Assembly (NCBI RefSeq): GCF_032854445.1
Contig: NC_088303.1
Location: forward strand, 18,423,501 to 18,487,500
DNA from: Liolophura sinensis
Taxonomy: Eukaryota > Mollusca > Polyplacophora > Chitonida > Chitonidae
Direction: 5' to 3'
Length of the DNA: 64,000 nt
Shown here: piece by piece, positions 61,445-64,000 of the stretch
Position numbering within the stretch: the first letter of the stretch is position 1
How the letters are laid out: each line of letters starts with the position of its first letter
The notes under the pieces: model-generated
Seen by the model: only the letters and a program-made list of their open reading frames with translations
What the model was told of the DNA's origin: nothing
The model's database searches: none
Position numbers and translations under genes: made by a program

Positions 61445-62432
61445 GTCATCAGAAACAAATTGACATCGTGTTATATAGTGTTTGCCATCAGTCAGAGATT
61501 GGCATATTGTATTACTCGTGTTTGTCATCAGACAGAAATTGACATCGTGTTACACTGTGTTTGCCATCAGTCAGAAACTGGTATATCGTCTGTGATTGTC
61601 ATCAGTCAGAAACTGACATCGTGTTACACTGTGTTTGCCATCAGTCAGAAAATGGCATATTGTATTACACGTGTTTGGCATCAGACAGAAATTGACATCG
61701 TGTTACACTGTGTTTGCCATCAGTCAGAAATTGGCATATCGTATTACACGTGTTTGTCATGAGACAGAAATTAACATCGTGTTACACTGTGCTTGGCATA
61801 TCGTATTAGTCTGTGATTGTCATCAGAGAGAAATGGACATCGTATTACACTGTGTTTGTCATCAGTCAGAAATTAGCATATCGTCTGTGGTTGTCATTAG
61901 TCAGAAATTGGCATGACACTACTCTGTGTTTGCCATCCGTCAGAAATTGGTCTTATCGTATTACACTGCGTTTGGCATCAGTCGGAAACTGGCATATCGC
62001 ACGACACTGCGTTTGGCGTCAGTCAGAAACTGACATATCGTATGGCACTGTGTTTGTCATCAGTCAGAAACTGGCATATCGTCTGTGATTGTCATCAGTC
62101 AGAAATTGGCATCGTATGACACTGTGTTTGCCATCAGTCAGAAATTGGCATATCACACGACACTACGTTTGGCGTCAGTCAGAACTGGCATATCGTCTGT
62201 GATTGTCATCAGTCAAAAATTGGCATCGTATGACACTGTGTTTGCCATCAGTCAGAAATTGGCATATCGCACGACACTGCGTTTGGCGCCAGTCAGAAAC
62301 TCGCATATCGTTTGGCACTGTGTTTGTCATCAGTCAGAAACTGGCATATCGTATTACACTGTTTGTTATCGGTCAGAAACTGGCATATCGGATAACAGGC
62401 GTTTGTCGTCGGTCGGAAATTGGCATTCCGTA
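61445..62432. repeat. Large minisatellite, 35-41-bp units with higher-order structure
   Basis: About 25 units built on CATCAGTCAGAAATTGGCAT followed by a variable TATCG-TTACACTGTGTTTGC part. Unit lengths vary by subclass (35, 39, 40 bp), and a block near 62085-62205 is repeated at 62206-62310. Open frames in all three plus frames are artefacts. Confidence 0.93.
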
Positions 62433-63100
62433 TCAATGCAAAACCATAATAGGGCAAAGTACCCACCGCTTGACACCCTACAGTAAGATAAATATAGCAA
62501 GAGAAAAACACCCGCGCGATCATACAGGAAGACAAGAATACGGCGAAACAAAGTACCCGGACAAACGTTAAGGCAGACAACGTACCGTTACAAATTTCTG
62601 TGTGGCAATATATCGACATCGGGTATTCCTTGGCACATCACTAGATTTAGTCTTATGTGAAAGTGGTGTTGTCTTTGTAGCCGCCTTTGACTCACTAATG
62701 GCTATAGAATTCATCTGAGGGTATAATTGTGCACTGAGACGTTCCCAGCATATACCATTAGGCTTTGAACCCATTTCATCGCTCCTCATTGTGATGCTGT
62801 TCATTATTATACCTGTCACATGACAATGACAACTCATCAAAACACGCTATCCCGCTCTTATGGTGACTTTATACAGGACGATAATTAACGAGCGCTATGA
62901 GCGTTCATTTTAATCGATGATGAAACTACTTGTGATTGAGAGGAGATACCGTTTTGTTTAGGGAAATTTCCGGTCAATTTCATTATCAGACGACAGGATT
63001 CTTTGTTACTCTGAAGTCAGTTGAGGGCATTCCAAAAAGAGCCTTTTAATGGTTTTGTAGAAAGCATTTTTACACAGCTAATGTGTTTTGATTTTATTAT
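62433..63100. other. Intergenic, no recognised feature
   Basis: A 90-residue minus-strand frame at 62568-62840 has no recognised domain. Confidence 0.45.
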
Positions 63101-63101
63101 T

Positions 63102-63545
63102 GTTTGTCGTATCACATATCTGTTCGGTCGCATATCTGTCGTGTCACATACCTGCACTGTCATATGACTATTCTGTCGCATGTCACATACCTGCACTGTC
63201 ATATCCCTGTCCTGTCGCATGCCTGTCGTTTCACATACCTGCACTGTCATAGCCTGTCGTGTCGCATGTCTGTCGTTTCACATACCTGCACTGTCATATG
63301 CCTGTCGTGTCGTATGTCTGTCGTGGTCACATACTTGCACTGTCATATGCCTGTCCTGTCGCATGTTTGTCGTGTCACACACTTGCACTGTCAAATGCCT
63401 GTCCTGTCGCATGTTTGTCGTGTCACATGCCTGAACTGTCTTATGCCTGTCCTTTCAGATGCCTGCCCTGTCAGATGCCTGTCCTGTCAGCTGCCTACCC
63501 TGTCAGATGCCTGCCCTGTCAGATGCCTGCTCGCCCTGTTATATG
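63102..63545. repeat. Minisatellite, about 15-bp subunits in about 47-bp groups
   Basis: Subunits such as CATGCCTGTCCTGTCG, CATACCTGCACTGT and CATGTCTGTCGTGTCA alternate in groups of three; the right end becomes a simpler run of AGATGCCTGCCCTGTC. The open frames are artefacts. Confidence 0.93.
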
Positions 63546-64000
63546 TACAAACTTGTCCATGTGGTACAGAGGCAGTCTTGACCTACACTATTATGAACAA
63601 TTATCATAAGATCACACTGTGAATGTATAACAGTGATAATTGTCAAAGCATAGTATACTATACCCCAGTCAAAATGTGAAAATAAGTTATTTGTCACAGG
63701 GCTAATCATTATTGTGTGAGGAGAAATTTTGACTGACAGCGACATATTTCTTTATGTCAGACACGTAATCTATTTGTCAAGGTACATGTCCAGCAATCAT
63801 AACTAACGGTGCTTCTGTCACGTTCTCTGTAATTTACCTCATACGTGGCACAATTATCTTTCTACTGACCTCTTACAATAGACAAAGATCCATGCCGGCC
63901 TCTAACATGAACCATAATTGCCTGTTGACAGGTGCTCGGCCTCATGACAATTCTCTGTATTGCCTAGTCTCTATCTTTTCTTCTACGCTTTTTTCATTAC
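63546..64000. other. Intergenic, no recognised feature
   Basis: Nothing supportable to the window end. Confidence 0.5.

Noticed and set aside
61445-62432. CRISPR-like regular repeats
   Set aside because: There are no unique spacers between conserved repeats, no cas genes, and the DNA is eukaryotic; it is a minisatellite.
61460-62571. Several plus-strand frames with a repeated Arg-Asn-Trp-His-Ile-Val pattern
   Set aside because: These are by-products of the tandem array and switch frame with unit-length changes.
63104-63622. Cys-rich 172-residue frame resembling a secreted peptide
   Set aside because: The periodic Cys pattern comes from the 15/47-bp repeat, and neighbouring frames are open too.

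Overview
The window looks like non-coding-rich nuclear DNA of a marine invertebrate, most likely a mollusc. It is AT-rich, has no operon-like gene packing, and carries GT-AG-type splice signals, tRNA-derived SINEs of types I associate with mollusc genomes, decayed retroelements and DNA transposons, microsatellites and an unusual number of minisatellites. The assignment to Mollusca is an inference from the repeats and the receptor; no ribosomal or mitochondrial marker is present.

Only one convincing cellular gene is visible: a seven-transmembrane, rhodopsin-class (class A) G-protein-coupled receptor on the minus strand (25275-26558, 427 residues). Its coding sequence is a single uninterrupted exon. 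A splice acceptor (CAG at 26560-26562) lies one base before the chosen ATG, so a 5' non-coding exon probably lies at higher coordinates. The last codons and stop of this gene are the first unit of a 33-bp minisatellite (about 24797-25287). That array also holds a second 55-nt copy of the receptor's C-terminal coding segment.

Layout. 0-6 kb: sparse DNA with a complete SINE flanked by a 13-bp target-site duplication, a second SINE type and a 34-bp tandem repeat. 6.2-11 kb: a nest of tandem repeats (42 and 36 bp), an LTR fragment, and an LTR retrotransposon of Ty3/gypsy type (8162-11014) with matching 4-bp target-site duplications. This element has lost protease, RT, RNase H and most of integrase, and carries an exact 128-bp internal duplication. 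11-13.5 kb: a MITE-like element, a 49-50-bp minisatellite and a SINE. 13.5-24.8 kb: mostly unannotatable, with dispersed repeats, a 43-bp minisatellite and SINEs. 24.8-26.6 kb: receptor plus minisatellite. 29.0-29.5 kb: another 33-bp array. 37-39 kb: an inverted SINE pair and (TA)n tracts with nested palindromes. 40-43 kb: a possible SGNH-type fragment and small duplications. 46-49 kb: SINE plus a tandem duplication of roughly 1 kb with an exon-like ORF. 49.7-52.3 kb: SINEs, a broken reverse transcriptase and a near-perfect 57-nt fold-back. 54.2-54.8 kb: a dead Tc1-like transposase. 58.8-59.1 kb: a dead non-LTR RT. 61.4-63.5 kb: two large minisatellites.

Nothing suggests that these loci act together as a pathway. 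The window is best read as one receptor gene in a repeat-laden region whose history is dominated by retrotransposition, fold-back or template-switch events and tandem-repeat growth. All homology statements come from reading motifs by eye; no database search was possible.
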